Positions 41,017-52,920 of a stretch of DNA of 64,000 bases are shown piece by piece. A model generated the notes under the pieces. It ran no database searches. It had not been told where the DNA came from and was given only the letters and a program-made list of their open reading frames with translations. A program made the translations under genes and the position numbers. Every line of letters starts with the position of its first letter. Within the stretch, counting starts at the first letter, position 1. Origin of the DNA: Hybos culiciformis (taxonomy: Eukaryota; Arthropoda; Insecta; Diptera; Hybotidae); NCBI GenBank assembly GCA_964007475.1, contig OZ023273.1:116669812-116733811 (forward strand), given 5' to 3'.

Positions 41017-41526
41017 TTATTGTTTTAATACTCTTCTTTTTTTAATCCTTGGAATGGAATAGTCTGTTTGGGTATAAGCCACTTTCCTAGCAATGTCGCC
41101 AAGGATTCTGCTGTGGCCGTACGGTTTCGTTAGCCAGTTTCCACTTTCTTGGAGTCTGACTGCACTACATGAAGCTAAATATTTGACATAAATGTCAAGA
41201 GGCAGAAGATTCAAAAATACATTGAGTGCATCTGTAGCCGCTGATCTGAGCGCCACTGTGATGCTCACACATGCACTGCGCTGAAGTCTGTCTAGTTTCG
41301 TTTGGACATACGCCCTATCTACAGCTGGCCACCAGACCAGCGATCCATACGTAAGAATAGGACGTACTACTGCTGAGTACATCCATAGGACCATGTGAGG
41401 TTTTAACCCCCACTTTTTCCCGATCATACGCTTGCAAGAGTAAAAGGCTACACATGCCTTTTTAACTCTCTCCTCTATGCTAAATTTCCAGTTGAGTTTA
41501 GGATCTAGTACTATTCCCAGGTACAT
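41017..41526 (-). pseudogene. LINE reverse transcriptase C-terminal fragment
   Basis: A 169-residue open stretch beginning with YLGIVLDPKLNW, a conserved late block of non-LTR reverse transcriptases. RPILTYGSLVWW, the usual motif of the thumb region, follows. The catalytic YADD block and everything upstream are missing, so it cannot polymerise DNA. The frame ends at a TAA (41017-41019) and the RNase H domain continues in the same frame beyond it. A single stop, perhaps with a small deletion, therefore separates two parts of one ancestral ORF2. Confidence 0.9.
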
Positions 41527-41530
41527 ACTT

Positions 41531-44525
41531 GTATTTAGAAGTGATAATAATTTGTTTCATATGATATATATGTAGAATTTCATAGGAAAATAATTCTACG
41601 TAAATTGCATGTAAACTAGTGAGAGCACTTTATTAGTTCAATTTTCAAGTCAAACAAAAGTTAAATTTTTCTTTTCCATATAATTTACATTAAATTAAGA
41701 ATAATGAAAGATAAATTAACTATATTTGTAGACTTGTAGTGTCCAGTAGTTTCTTCAATTTCATCTAAAAAATAATTTTCGTCAGAAGTTGCAAATTAAT
41801 CAGTCATGTCCATATGTACTACTGTATTATCAGTTAAGTAAAGGTTAATAAGTAAGTACTATATATATTTGAACATACTTAAATATTCATAATTCATTAT
41901 CTTATAATAAAATTTTTACTAAGATGTATTGAACATTAAAAAGAAAATATTCTTGTTTTCAAAATTAAGTTGATGAAAAAATAAACATTATGTCCCAAAC
42001 AACTTTCGTCCTTTTATTATATATATTTTTTTTATGAATGAATTCTAATCAAACATTTATTTATTATTTTCTCACGCCCCTTAATCTATAAAAGTCCAAT
42101 TTAATACTCTCACTTTGACAAGGATAAATAATATACCACTTTTTTTGGACCCTTTTTCTCCTGAAAGTTTCGTCTATATTTTGGAAAATAAACAGAAGAT
42201 TAGTGTATTAATCCTTAGAGATTTGAGGTGTTAAAGACTCTCAAGAGAATTCCTTTTTTATTGTAGTACAATGTTACTTCTTCAAATAGAGGAATATTTT
42301 ATTAAAGCGTTAAATTATCTTTTTAGAAAACCTTAATGAAATAAAAGTATGTTTAGGTATATACGTATAATTTTATTATTTATTAAATAAGTATCAAACC
42401 AGTCCAAAAAGAGATTCAACTATCAACTACTCGAATCTAAATTTTTTCTACAAAACATTTATATTCAAGAGAAATAGTAAATAGCAGCATAATCTCTTAA
42501 GAGTTAAGTTTTTTATCGATTCTCATCATTGTAGAAACAACTCTTAATTTAATGTTTTTGGTGTTTTGCTTTATGCCTCAAGTTTTACTGAGTAGAGAAC
42601 AATAATAATTTTCCATCATCATCAGGTAGAAAATACTGCTGACAGCAGAAGGTTCTAAAATTTTTATTCCTTTATGTTATGTTATTATTTATGTTAAAGA
42701 TTTGAATATGTTTAGTTACTTACTTGTTTATTTTCAAATATTAAATATAAAATATTAAAATAAAAAATTCCTAAGTCCTAAGTTTGTTTTCCTCCATTGA
42801 ATATATATTATTTTATTCACATATGAACACGATCTAGACGACATGACTATTTATTGATGTTGATGTCATTACAATTTTTAACTCAATAACAAAATAATAA
42901 TAATAACTGAAATAAAGATGATAATAATAATTTTATTTGTACATACTTTAAGAAAATACAGGTTCATTAGAAATTTGGTCCTTCAATGTTGAACAAATGA
43001 AAAATGGAACATGACAAAAATAGATAATTTTTTTTAAATAATTTTTTATTTGTTAAATTATTTTATATATTAAAGTATATGTATATGCAATTGATCATAT
43101 AGATCTGTGTAGTATGTTGTAAAACCGTATCTACATATATTATACAGACATACATATGTATTTTCTTAATATGGATCATAACTACATAAATATACTTAAT
43201 ATTTATGTACGCGAATATAGTCTGTAAGAAAATCACCAAATATAATCAAACAAGATTTTACTCCTTTTTAAATGATGTATATTTACGATTGAGTTCTTTG
43301 CCCCAATTCAATTGTCGAATATTGCTGATTTCGAATTTAGAAATTTGAAGAATATTGTGCTCGTATTAACGAAAAAAATTAAGTTAATTAATTGGATTTC
43401 TCCAATTAAGCTTCGTGAATACGGAGAATTATGTGTAGTTAATTTTGCAGTAAAATTGCTTCATCAGGCCACTACTAGAGTGAAATTAACAGTTCTGCAA
43501 AAAAAAAACCACATGTCTATCGCGTCGCATTCGAAATTCAACATCGACTATTCCAGTTGTACCAAATTCATTGATAAAAAAATAACAAGAATAACTAGAA
43601 AATTAATACTTTTTTACACATCACTACTCAATTCTTATATCTCTCACATATTATTCATTTAAAAAAAAAAAAAAAATAACAACGTGATTTATCTCAACTT
43701 AGTGAAGAGAATCAAATATCGATTTTTTTTTTTTTTTAAAACATGTGAATAAAAAAATAGAAAATTTACATTTCTGTATGACGTTTTAGAGAGCTTCAAG
43801 TAAAAAAAAATAGAAGAAAATGTATATGTATACAAAAAAAAAAGTCTGAATTTGTTTCAACATAAAAAAAAAAACACAAAAAAAAATTCAAGGACCCTCC
43901 TCTTAACTTAAATGTTTGCCTAAAGGGGTTTTTTGTTTTCTAAATTCAATATAATTATTTTCACTTTTTCAACATTAAATTTATATTATATATATGAAAT
44001 GAAAAAATATCATAAAGGACTTAAAAATTTAAAATTAAGGTTAAACATTTTTTTGCGATTTTTAAAAATAAATTTTCTGATAAAGAGAATCTGTTTTTAT
44101 ATTTTAATATATTTTTAAGGATAAATCAAGGACTTATTAAAAATTCTAAAATTCTTTTTCCAATAAAAAAATACACCAACACATAAATGTAATTATATGA
44201 GAAGAATTTTATTTTGAAGTAAGTTTTCAACAAGCTGAAATGCAACCTGCTGCATTACATAAAATCGAATGCGTTCATATTCACTATCATTACAGAGTGT
44301 GGTAAGATTAAAAAAAAAAAAATTCAACTTTCGTTTCTCGTCTAATGTTCTTTCAAATCAAAATTAAGTTTTTACATGACAGTTTTTAGTTTTCATGGAC
44401 TATGGTTTCATTATAAATAAGTCATGTAAATTCTTATTTACGTAGTATAGATATTTAAGTATCAAATTCTTTTGGCCTAAGTGGCCTGACTAAGCGTTAA
44501 AAATAAAACTCTTTACTTTGGTTTG
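41531..44525. other. Gene-free A+T-rich region
   Basis: Nothing is recognised with confidence. The 116-residue frame at 43312-43662 plus covers somewhat more complex sequence. It lacks an ATG at its start, has no known domain and has no splice partners, so it is not called. Confidence 0.5.
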
Positions 44526-44871
44526 TTAAGGCTGTATTCCACTGTCTGTTCAATGCACAGATATCTGCTCAAAAAAATCTGCTCAAAAAATGAACAAATT
44601 CGACTCTGTACAAATTGCTTTGCTCAATGCATTCCATTGTCTGTCCAATTGCACAAATTTTTATCTGTATAATGTATGCACAAACAAATGTCTGTACATA
44701 GAGTTTGTTCATATATTCCATTGTCTGCTCGCATAAAGTATGTACAATGAAAAAAAAAGTTTGTTCAATTGAAAATCAAAATTTATAAATCTCATATATA
44801 ATTTTTAAAAATTATATTATTACGAATTATTTTTCTAAAAATTATTAACTTGAAAATTCATCACGAAATCA

Positions 44872-44982
44872 ATGGATTTAGAAACAGCAAATACGAAAAA
44901 AGATATAGAGAGTGAACAAGAAATTGCAGCCGTATTTGTGGTGCTTGGATCCTGTTATCTTGTACAAAAAAATGCGAAATGA
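44872..44982 (+). pseudogene. Possible Harbinger transposase N-terminal remnant
   Basis: A 36-residue frame beginning MDLETANTKK. An EIAAVFVVLGSCYLVQKNAK segment follows, similar in pattern to the acidic then hydrophobic then basic start of Harbinger (HARBI1-like) transposases. It stops before the WWVR-type block and the catalytic core. The assignment rests on pattern memory and on the PIF-like termini around it. Confidence 0.4.
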
Positions 44983-45000
44983 TAAAAATCCAATTTTTGT

Positions 45001-45042
45001 GTTTCGCGGTTATAACAAAAATTTTTGTTATAACCGCGAAAC
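45001..45042. repeat. Perfect 42-bp palindrome
   Basis: Two 21-base arms meet between 45021 and 45022, each reading GTTTCGCGGTTATAAC plus AAAAA from the outside in. Degenerate copies of CGCGGTTATG follow at about 45078 and 45095. It lies inside the Harbinger-like element and interrupts its coding remnant. It is probably the end of a second repeat family, or a collapsed inverted insertion. Confidence 0.9.
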
Positions 45043-45134
45043 TCATACAAATTCCAGTTTCTCGGTTATGACAAAAAAATTTCGCGGTTATGGCATTCGC
45101 GGTTATGTCAGTTCACCTACATTTTATTTTGTAC

Positions 45135-45310
45135 GGCGACATTATTTATACAAAAAAAAAAAAGACATAGATCATGTGATAAATAATGTCGCTTTAAAAG
45201 CGATATTATTTATACAAAAAAAAACGACTTTATTCATATATAAATTATAACATTCCTGAAAGCGACATTATTCATTTGTATGGTAGAAAAAATGTCGTTT
45301 TTCGTATAAA
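45135..45310. repeat. Cluster of GCGACATTATT words in both orientations
   Basis: GCGACATTATT-like words occur near 45136, inverted near 45182, again as GCGATATTATTTATAC near 45199, and near 45262. Runs of A follow several of them. Neighbouring copies in opposite orientation can fold into a hairpin. It is part of the insert within the Harbinger-like element, and no known family is recognised. Confidence 0.6.
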
Positions 45311-45727
45311 TTATGTCCGCATAAATTATTTCGGGACCCCATTTTTATTCAGTATAGTGCACAGACCCAACCTACTCTAAAAAAAGCGAACCGTTCTAAA
45401 AAAGGTTAAATTTAAAAATAAAATAAATATTATCATGAATTTATTAAAAAAAAATCAAAACATATAAAAAAGTTTGCTCTGCAGTTTGTTTTGTATGAGC
45501 AGACTTTTTCTCTGCTCAAAATTGAACAAATTGTTTGTACAGATACGATTAACAATGATTCCACTGTATGTACACTGTACATATTTTTGTATGTACAAAA
45601 ATGTACAGACAACAATGAGCAAACATTTTAGAGCAAACTGATTTGATGATTCGACTATCTGTGCAATGTTTGTGACGTTTTTGAGCAAATATCTGTGCAT
45701 TGCACAGACAGTGGAATAAGGCCTTAA

Positions 45728-48700
45728 GTTTCACAACCTAGTCTGCATCAAATTAGCTTTTGTTTTGATAACTCTTTTCTTCTATATACAACATACATTT
45801 ATGTATTAATAGGAAGTGATATTTTTTTTTACGAAAGCAGATTTAATGTGAACATGTAGAATATTTTCTCAGTAAAAAATTTATATTTTTTGTTTCAAAT
45901 TGAAATTTTATGGTATTTCGAAAAAAAAACTTATCTTTGGTATATACCTATATAGTCAGGAAAATATATTTTATTGTCTTTTTTGCATTAGTTCTTTTCC
46001 ATTTTCTATTCAAAATCAATATAATAATAATAATAATAATAATGATAAAAAAGTGAACAACCTGATTTAATATCGCATATTTATTTCTGTATATAGTAAA
46101 CTCTTGAAACTACTTGATATTCGCATAATTTAAATGGAACAAAGTACATGAACGATGATGATCCTTAATCTATTCTATTTTATAATTTTTAATATATTCG
46201 GATTTTATTTGTTTTGCTCATAAAACCATAATTTCAATATAATATGGATGCATGCGCTTCTATGTATTTGCAATGTGTATTGTACATATACATGTTTACA
46301 TTATGTACGTACATCTAAGTACTATGTTCTTCAAAATATTAAATAAACAGTCGCATAATCCTTTCGTATTTAAATAATAAAGATATTGTTTTTTGATAGG
46401 GCACGGATACAAAAACAAGTATATATTATGAAGAAAATTTAGAATTAAAAATTAAAATATATTTGTAGTTTCAATATTCAAGTAGCACCAAAATTTGTAG
46501 GAAACTAAAAAGATTGCGAAATTAATTATGAATTCGGTTATTAATTATGTACATATTTGCGAGCATTTTGAAATTACAGTGTAATAAAATGTCAATAATC
46601 TGAATTTGTTGAGTATTCGGATTCCATGCAATTTGAATATTAAAGTATTATAGAATAATACCAACTTGCGTATTTGTATAAAATAGTTTTAAGCTTCATT
46701 GAGTGCTGAGTGCTTTAAAATTAAATATAGTACAATGCATTACATTATATATAACAATCTTTTTATGTATAGTAATTTTCAGAATATTTACCCTACATAG
46801 TTATATTTTTTTCTTTATATTATTGAAATAATGCAAGTTGTAAAATTAAGTATTGGCAAGGATTTTGATTTAATGAAAAATTCTAAATTAGAAAAAAAAA
46901 GATACCTATATTTATATTGGAAAAAGTGTGACTTTACTTATTAAGAAAATCATTTCAATAACGTATAGGCTTCTCTTGACAATTAAAATATCCTCGTTAA
47001 AAAGTCTACTATGTATAAAAATTTATTTTTCAAAGTTAGTATGTTATCCTTCTATATTATAGTTGCGATCTATAATTCTAGTCTCTTATTTGTTATATTT
47101 ATTGTCCAATACGAAATTAGAAATTCGATTTTTTTGTAATAATTTTACTTGTACGGGAAATTTATTTAGAACCCGAATTCCGCCAGCAGTCGGTAAGATG
47201 TTCGTATATTATTTGTAATGCAGTGAGTAAGAAGTAATGAGAATCAGAGTAATAATATGATGTGCCCAGCCTAGACCTTCATGTCTACACGTATTTTTCA
47301 TAAAATTGTTAGATAATTGCAAAAATACTTTAAAAAATCAAGTTTTGTAAATCTAACATAATGATACTTCGCTATACATATAATCAAATATTGTAACAGT
47401 CGTAGATAATATATTAAATATATAGTATTAATAGATTACTTATTGCAGGATTAATCTGAATTATAGTCTTAACAAAATTTGATCTTACTACTTCAAATTA
47501 ATTTTTTTTATTGCAAAATAATTTCAGTTTTCGATACTTCTGTGCAAATAGTTTTTTAATTGAAATAACAATACCACTTGGTCTTCATTGTATATAGTTA
47601 ACAAATTTCCATTTTTCATTAAAAAAAAAAACCAAGTAGAAATTAAAAAGGATTTGGTATATTATTAGTTAATATTTATGTAAATGTTAAAAAAAATTCA
47701 AAAAGATTAACAAAGATATGATGAAATGGTTCGAATTTATTGAAGTAAATATTGATAGTATATCGTTTGCTCTTCAACCGTATTCTCGATTACCACTAAG
47801 GAAGAATTAAGTATCAAATAGTCAATATAACATTATATCATTACTGCACCTGTACATAATAATATAATAATCTTTTTAATATATTTTACACAATAATTTG
47901 AGTTTAATATTGGTTTTCTATGTTATGTATAGGTATACATGTCTTCAATAAAGTTTCAGGGAAGTATTGAATAGCTTGTTAGAAGATTTAGATAAAAGTT
48001 CTTAAATCACTTATTTAATGTAAAATTAAAATTATCATATATTTCCTTCTGATCAGTCCTAATCTTGATACCAGGACCAAACAATTCATATTGTATTTCA
48101 AGTAAACAGTAATCTTAATTTTATAATTAATAAGATATAGATTTCTATGTGAATAATGAATATAAATATTTGATTCAGGTTTCATCACTGTCTGCGAATA
48201 AAAAAATTAAGAAATATATTAGTTATTCCATAAAACATTTAAAATACATTTCTGCATAATTTTGTATTTCGAAGGCTAAATACAGTATATGAAAACGTGC
48301 TACAAGTGCTATTAAATTAATGTTTGCAAAATGTACTTGGAAAAACTCATCTATTTGGTTATCAAAATTAACCCTCTTTTTTTATTAGGAAAATAAAAAT
48401 GAGCAAAAATATTGAATGACTTATGACATGGATCTATTTCATTATTATTTATTATTTACATTTTTTTTCAATGAAATAAAAATATGATTTACATGGACTA
48501 CGGTAATATGTTGGCTTGTCACCACCCTTGAATTAAAAATTTAAAAATCTTCAGTTAAATTGTTAAATTTTTCTTGAAAAATAACACCCTCTATAATATT
48601 TAAAAATTGAGAATAAATTAAATAAGGGCAATTTATTTATTAATTTACTTTATGTAATATTTTTAATTTAGTTTTGGTATAATAAATGGTCAAATATTGA

Positions 48701-49002
48701 ACTTGTTTATTTAACAAAAAAAATTCTAATTTTCACAAGATAAATACATATAGATATTTGATTTTCCAATTTGTAATGAAAAGAAATTCTTTATTATCAG
48801 ATTATTAAAAAAACAAATGGGCTTTATATGTCATTACATATATGTTAAACAGGTGTTTTTGTAATATTAACATGATACGAATAATTAAACTTAAGGTTTT
48901 TTTTGTAATTATTTGCATGGCAAGAAAATAGAAAAAATAGCCATAACGTCGTCGTGGGATGTAAAGATTATCATTATAATATATATTTACGTATACAAAA
49001 TT
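45728..49002. other. Gene-free A+T-rich region
   Basis: No supported gene. A tract of (AAT)n lies at about 46017-46042. A short, less A+T-rich patch near 47165-47290 has no recognised content. Confidence 0.55.
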
Positions 49003-49010
49003 GTATACAC

Positions 49011-49698
49011 CAGAGGTGTCAATAGCGTCGATCGCGATCTACCGGTCGATCGCGTAATGATTTAAGGTCGACCGGCAATAAATATTCATATTTCAGATAT
49101 TTATTTCCTTTCAAATTACAATTTTCAATTTCAAGAATCAAAAAAATTTATCTAATTTTCCAAACATGTTGGCGCAATTAAAAAGTTCTGCTTCTACTAA
49201 TTATGATGAAAATAAATATATCAAAAAATTAAGAACGTTATTGAAGGATTCGGTAACCGTTTCGAAGATTTTATAAAACTTGATAATGTGGTTTTATTTA
49301 TGAGTTTTCCATTCGATAGCAATATTAAAACAAAAACCTTTCAACTATTTTTGATATGGATAATATTACACTTGAATCAGAAATTATAACTTTACAAAAT
49401 GATATTTATATTAAAGCAAGAGCTTCCGAAAATAAATTCTGGAAATATTTAGCAGAAGATAAATATCCGAATGTAAAAAAATTTGCTGAAAATTTATACG
49501 CCTGTTTTGGTTCGACATATTTGTGCGAATGAGCATTTTCACAAATGAAAATAATAAAGTCGAAATACCGAACTAATTTAACAGACGAACACAATAAATA
49601 TTGCCTTCTCCATTTACTCCTACTTTTAGAAAAAGTAGATCGCAGATGATTTTTACTGCGCGAAGTAGATCTTATAGAAAAATTAGTTGACACCCCTG
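49011..49698. mobile_element. Defective hAT transposon with 8-bp target duplication
   Basis: The ends are CAGAGGTGTCAA on the left and the complement of CAGGGGTGTCAA on the right. Both are flanked by GTATACAC (49003-49010 and 49699-49706), an exact 8-bp duplication. These are typical hAT features. The interior keeps fragments of the transposase C-terminal region with frameshifts and stops, so the element is an internally deleted, inactive copy. Confidence 0.95.
49353..49649 (+). pseudogene. hAT transposase C-terminal (dimerisation) remnant
   Basis: The frame reads FWKYLAEDKYPNVKKFAENL, then FGSTYLCE, an in-frame TGA at 49530-49532, then AFSQMKIIKSKYRTNLTDEH. This is the conserved C-terminal hAT block (FGSTYLCES.FS..K..KSKYR..LTDEH), and the TGA replaces the usual serine codon. 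Weaker upstream matches in other frames, such as FIKLDNVVLFMSFPFDS around 49270-49320, show that frameshifts separate the rest. The residual catalytic region is absent. It most resembles the Buster/ZBED-like hAT lineage, judged from memory of the motif. Confidence 0.88.
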
Positions 49699-49711
49699 GT
49701 ATACACTATAC

Positions 49712-50056
49712 CAGCGGTCGGCAAACTTTTTTGGTCGTGGGTAAAATTCGCTCTAAGATGAGATTTTTTTTAAACTTATAATGGGTCAGTGGCAATTTTA
49801 TATGAAAGCAATTTTAAAAAAAAATAGTTGAATCAAAAGTTAATTTATTTATTATCTAAGGATAACAAAAACCATTCCTGGGAAAACTTTCTACTTTATA
49901 TGCAATTGTTGTGAACAAAAAATTTTTATATGCAATTGCTGTAAGCAAAAACTATATTCATTGATTTTGGAACTACTTCAAAATTTCGAAGCGGGTAACA
50001 TGAAATGATGCTTTGGGTCACCCCGTGACCCACGGGTCATAGTTTGCCGACCGCTG
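49712..50056. mobile_element. 345-bp hAT MITE with 8-bp target duplication
   Basis: Perfect 16-bp terminal inverted repeats CAGCGGTCGGCAAACT sit between exact copies of CACTATAC (49704-49711 and 50057-50064). There is no coding capacity. Its left duplication overlaps the right duplication of the neighbouring hAT element by three bases (CAC), so the two insertions used overlapping target sites. Confidence 0.95.
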
Positions 50057-50064
50057 CACTATAC

Positions 50065-52678
50065 ATACATATGTTTTGTACATCAAATTGTATTTTTTAT
50101 TTGTTTTTAAATTATTTGAGAAAAAATTGTTCATCAAATATTTATAATTCAGATAATTGTAGGTATAATTTTGTTCTCATTAAAATATGGGCGGAAATTT
50201 GAACAGAATAAATCTGTCAATTATTTTTAAATTGTTTGACGAACCGACCTATAATTCTGTATGTATATTTTTTAACTCCCATTTTTCTTTTTCTTATAAG
50301 TAAAAATGTAATTTAACTAGACACGGTTAATAAATAACATTTTGCATATATGTAAAATTTATTCAGCATGTCAAGGGTTGACGAATAAAAATGTTATCTT
50401 TTGATATTTACAAATTACAATTTCCTAAAACCTACTTATTTAAAAACTAAATCCAGTCATTAAAGAACATAATATTATTTCATAAAATTTTTGGGATTTT
50501 GTCTAACAATAAAAAAAAATTTTTTAATTCAGAAATGTGTCTATTTAAATTAATTATTGTTGTCGAGTTATTTTTTGACACCTTTCGTTCAAGGCTCGAG
50601 CGAAATCGCTCCAAAGTCTGAAAGTTGTAAATTTCACTATTCCATTTTTTCATTTTTTCAGGACAAAGGCATTTTTTACGCCCGCACTGACTGGAATCTT
50701 TGCTGATTTTAGGTTTAGAATTTAATATACATGTTCTATTAAACTTTTAAAATTAAAATAGAAAATAAAATAGACAATAAATAAATAAAAAATATTGAAT
50801 GAAAAAAAAATTAATTTATTAGATAAAAGATTAAGTGAATGGAATAAATTGTGATAAAATTAATCATACATGTTTTAAAAAATTATATACTTTTTTTTCC
50901 TATTAAAGAATATATATTCAATAATGAAGTCATAAAAATAATAATGTGATAAGAAACAAAAAAAATTTATATTTCCACACCATAAAACCAAAATGTCCAA
51001 TGGTGTAAATAAAATTCGAATTGAGATTTTTACCTTAAAGATAACAAAAATGAATTATTATTCAATATTTATGGATTTTGAGGATGAGATTTTTATTATT
51101 TACATATATGCATTATTTACATATATGCGACTGTGTTTACGTTTAATTTTTTTTTGTTTCAATTTCTGTTTATTAAAAAAAAACCATAAAAAAAAAATAA
51201 TTTATTTCAGAAAATTTTGGAATTTGACAATAAAATCCTATTCTTTGATTGAAGTCAAACCCGAATCCAGCATAACCTTACATGTAAATTGTGTATTGAC
51301 TCTTGGCCACTAAACCATGGGGATACCAATCCCTAAATTATTTTTTTAATTATTTATTAAAAATATTCGAAATTTTTTTGAAAACAGTTGTAGAAATTAT
51401 TAATAAATTCTTATTAAATCAATTTTCATTCAAACACATCTCTAGAAAGTTGTAAAATAATTCAAAATTCTTCATTCTTCTATTATGCAAGCAAGTCTTG
51501 AATAATTATCTTAAACTGTATAAATTTAATTATTACCAGCGATTCTGAACTAAAATAAAAAAGTTACTTTAATTTGAAAGAGTTACGTTCTATATAAAAA
51601 ATTAAAATAATTGTTCAAAATTATAATTTTTCATAAAAAATTTGTCATAATGTATAAATTGTTATACACTTACTTGTGTATAAAAAACAAATCAATATTT
51701 CTTAAAGCTTAAAAAAACTATATACCTTAAAAAGAAAAAAAAAATAATAATATAAATTCCCATAATCAAATTATATCCTTGAAGGATATAAATTTACATT
51801 TATACAAACATAATGTATGTATATGTATGTAGAAAGGGAGGAAATCAACTATACATATTTTATTATATAAAGAAAAAAGAAATCAGAAGCCCACATATAC
51901 AATGTGCTAAATGAAGCATGGTGCATTCTAATTTTTTTTTTTGTTCACTGTATTATTCCCCTTATAATTTAAGTTATGTGCAAGTTTTGAAGGAAATATG
52001 ATTTTATTTTTATGCTATACGTGATTAGACGCTTGACTTACTTAACGCGATTTCTCAGTCGAATTTTTAGTTGATATTCTGTTTTTTTTTTCGTTATATT
52101 TTATTGGGAAACATAAAAGCATTTTTCTTAATAATCGAATTTAATACGAATTATAAATCTGTGGGATTTTTTTTATATACTCAATTAAATTTATAAGATT
52201 CATAATGTAATATTTTAAACGCTTGAAAAAAGCGTATGTAATAAAATTATGCTGGCTGAAAAATTGTGCGAATTAAACGTATAATCGTTTTTATGTAATT
52301 GAAAAACTTAAATTAAGGGTTGAATTTATCGATACGTAATTTTCAAAATATATGTCTGTAAAAGCAATCATCTGCGGTATAGTTCTTCGTATTAATTCGA
52401 AAGCGTTATCAAAAGAAAATAAAGTTTATTTTTAAGGTGTAAGCTAGAAGAAATTATATACATAAGAAGTTATACAGTACTATAAAATCAGAATTTCATT
52501 GTTGGGAAAAACTAATTTCCAACGAAAAACAAAATTCATAATTACAAGCCACTGATCCTTAAATAAAAATTTATTTACAATATAATTAATTATTTGATTA
52601 TCAACAGTAAAATAAGTTTACTTAAACAATGTTTTAATCAAATTATTTTTATCTTGATTATGGTAAATTTTTGTATAC
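50065..52678. other. Gene-free A+T-rich region
   Basis: No supported gene or repeat boundary. The 106-residue frame at 50993-51313 has no recognisable domain. Confidence 0.55.
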
Positions 52679-52687
52679 ATAAAATTT

Positions 52688-52900
52688 GGGTTGGGGTCTA
52701 AACCCCGGAAGCCAAAATCCCGAGTACAAAAGCCCGAAAAAAAATCCCGGAAGACAAAATTCCGGAAGCAAAAATCCCGGAAACACAAATTCCCGGAAAC
52801 CAGAATCCCGGAAAGACAAATTCCCGGAAACCAGAATCCCGGAGGGGCAAATTCCCGGAAACCAGAAAACCGCAGGGACAAAATCCCGGAAATTTTAATT
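52688..52900 (+). repeat. Left foldback arm of AAATCCCGGAA repeats
   Basis: About nine short units of roughly 16-22 bp share the core (A)AATCCCGGAA, separated by variable words such as GACA and ACCAG. The outermost part, GGGTTGGGGTCTAAACCCCG, is the terminal inverted repeat. The right arm at 57566-57802 is its imperfect inverse. Confidence 0.85.
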
Positions 52901-52920
52901 TGGAAGAAAAAATTAACTGC

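Larger units (their letters stand above)
40050..41530 (-). mobile_element. 5'-truncated LINE with RNase H domain (I/LOA-like)
   Basis: A non-LTR retrotransposon copy read on the minus strand. It keeps the end of the reverse transcriptase, a complete RNase H domain, a short 3' untranslated region and a microsatellite tail of CCAA/ACCA repeats (complement at 40051-40067). An RNase H after the reverse transcriptase, with a tandem-repeat tail, fits the I/LOA group. The 5' edge near 41530 coincides with loss of the upstream catalytic reverse-transcriptase blocks, typical of target-primed insertion. I found no convincing target-site duplication. The element is far more G+C-rich than its surroundings. 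Confidence 0.92.
44530..45723. mobile_element. PIF/Harbinger-like element with long TIRs and nested insert
   Basis: Terminal inverted repeats of 46 bp (44530-44575 and 45678-45723) match at 42 positions and start GGC..TATTCCACTGTCTG. TTAA lies outside both ends, which allows a TTA/TAA duplication as in PIF/Harbinger, or a TTAA one. Inside the left arm a 36-codon frame resembles a Harbinger transposase N-terminus. The middle (about 45001-45330) holds palindromes and repeated words that look like a second, nested repeat. No catalytic domain remains, so this is a defective copy. The superfamily assignment is inferred from the termini and the short peptide. Confidence 0.75.

Noticed and set aside
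43312..43662. 116-residue frame, plus strand
   Set aside because: Starts at a non-ATG codon and has no family resemblance. Kept only as a note in the regional entry.
44861..45734. Several 60-112-residue frames in the Harbinger-like element
   Set aside because: They cross inverted repeats and palindromes in frames unrelated to the transposase-like peptide.
49406..49693. 95-residue minus-strand frame inside the hAT element
   Set aside because: It is antisense to the recognisable transposase C-terminal remnant on the plus strand.
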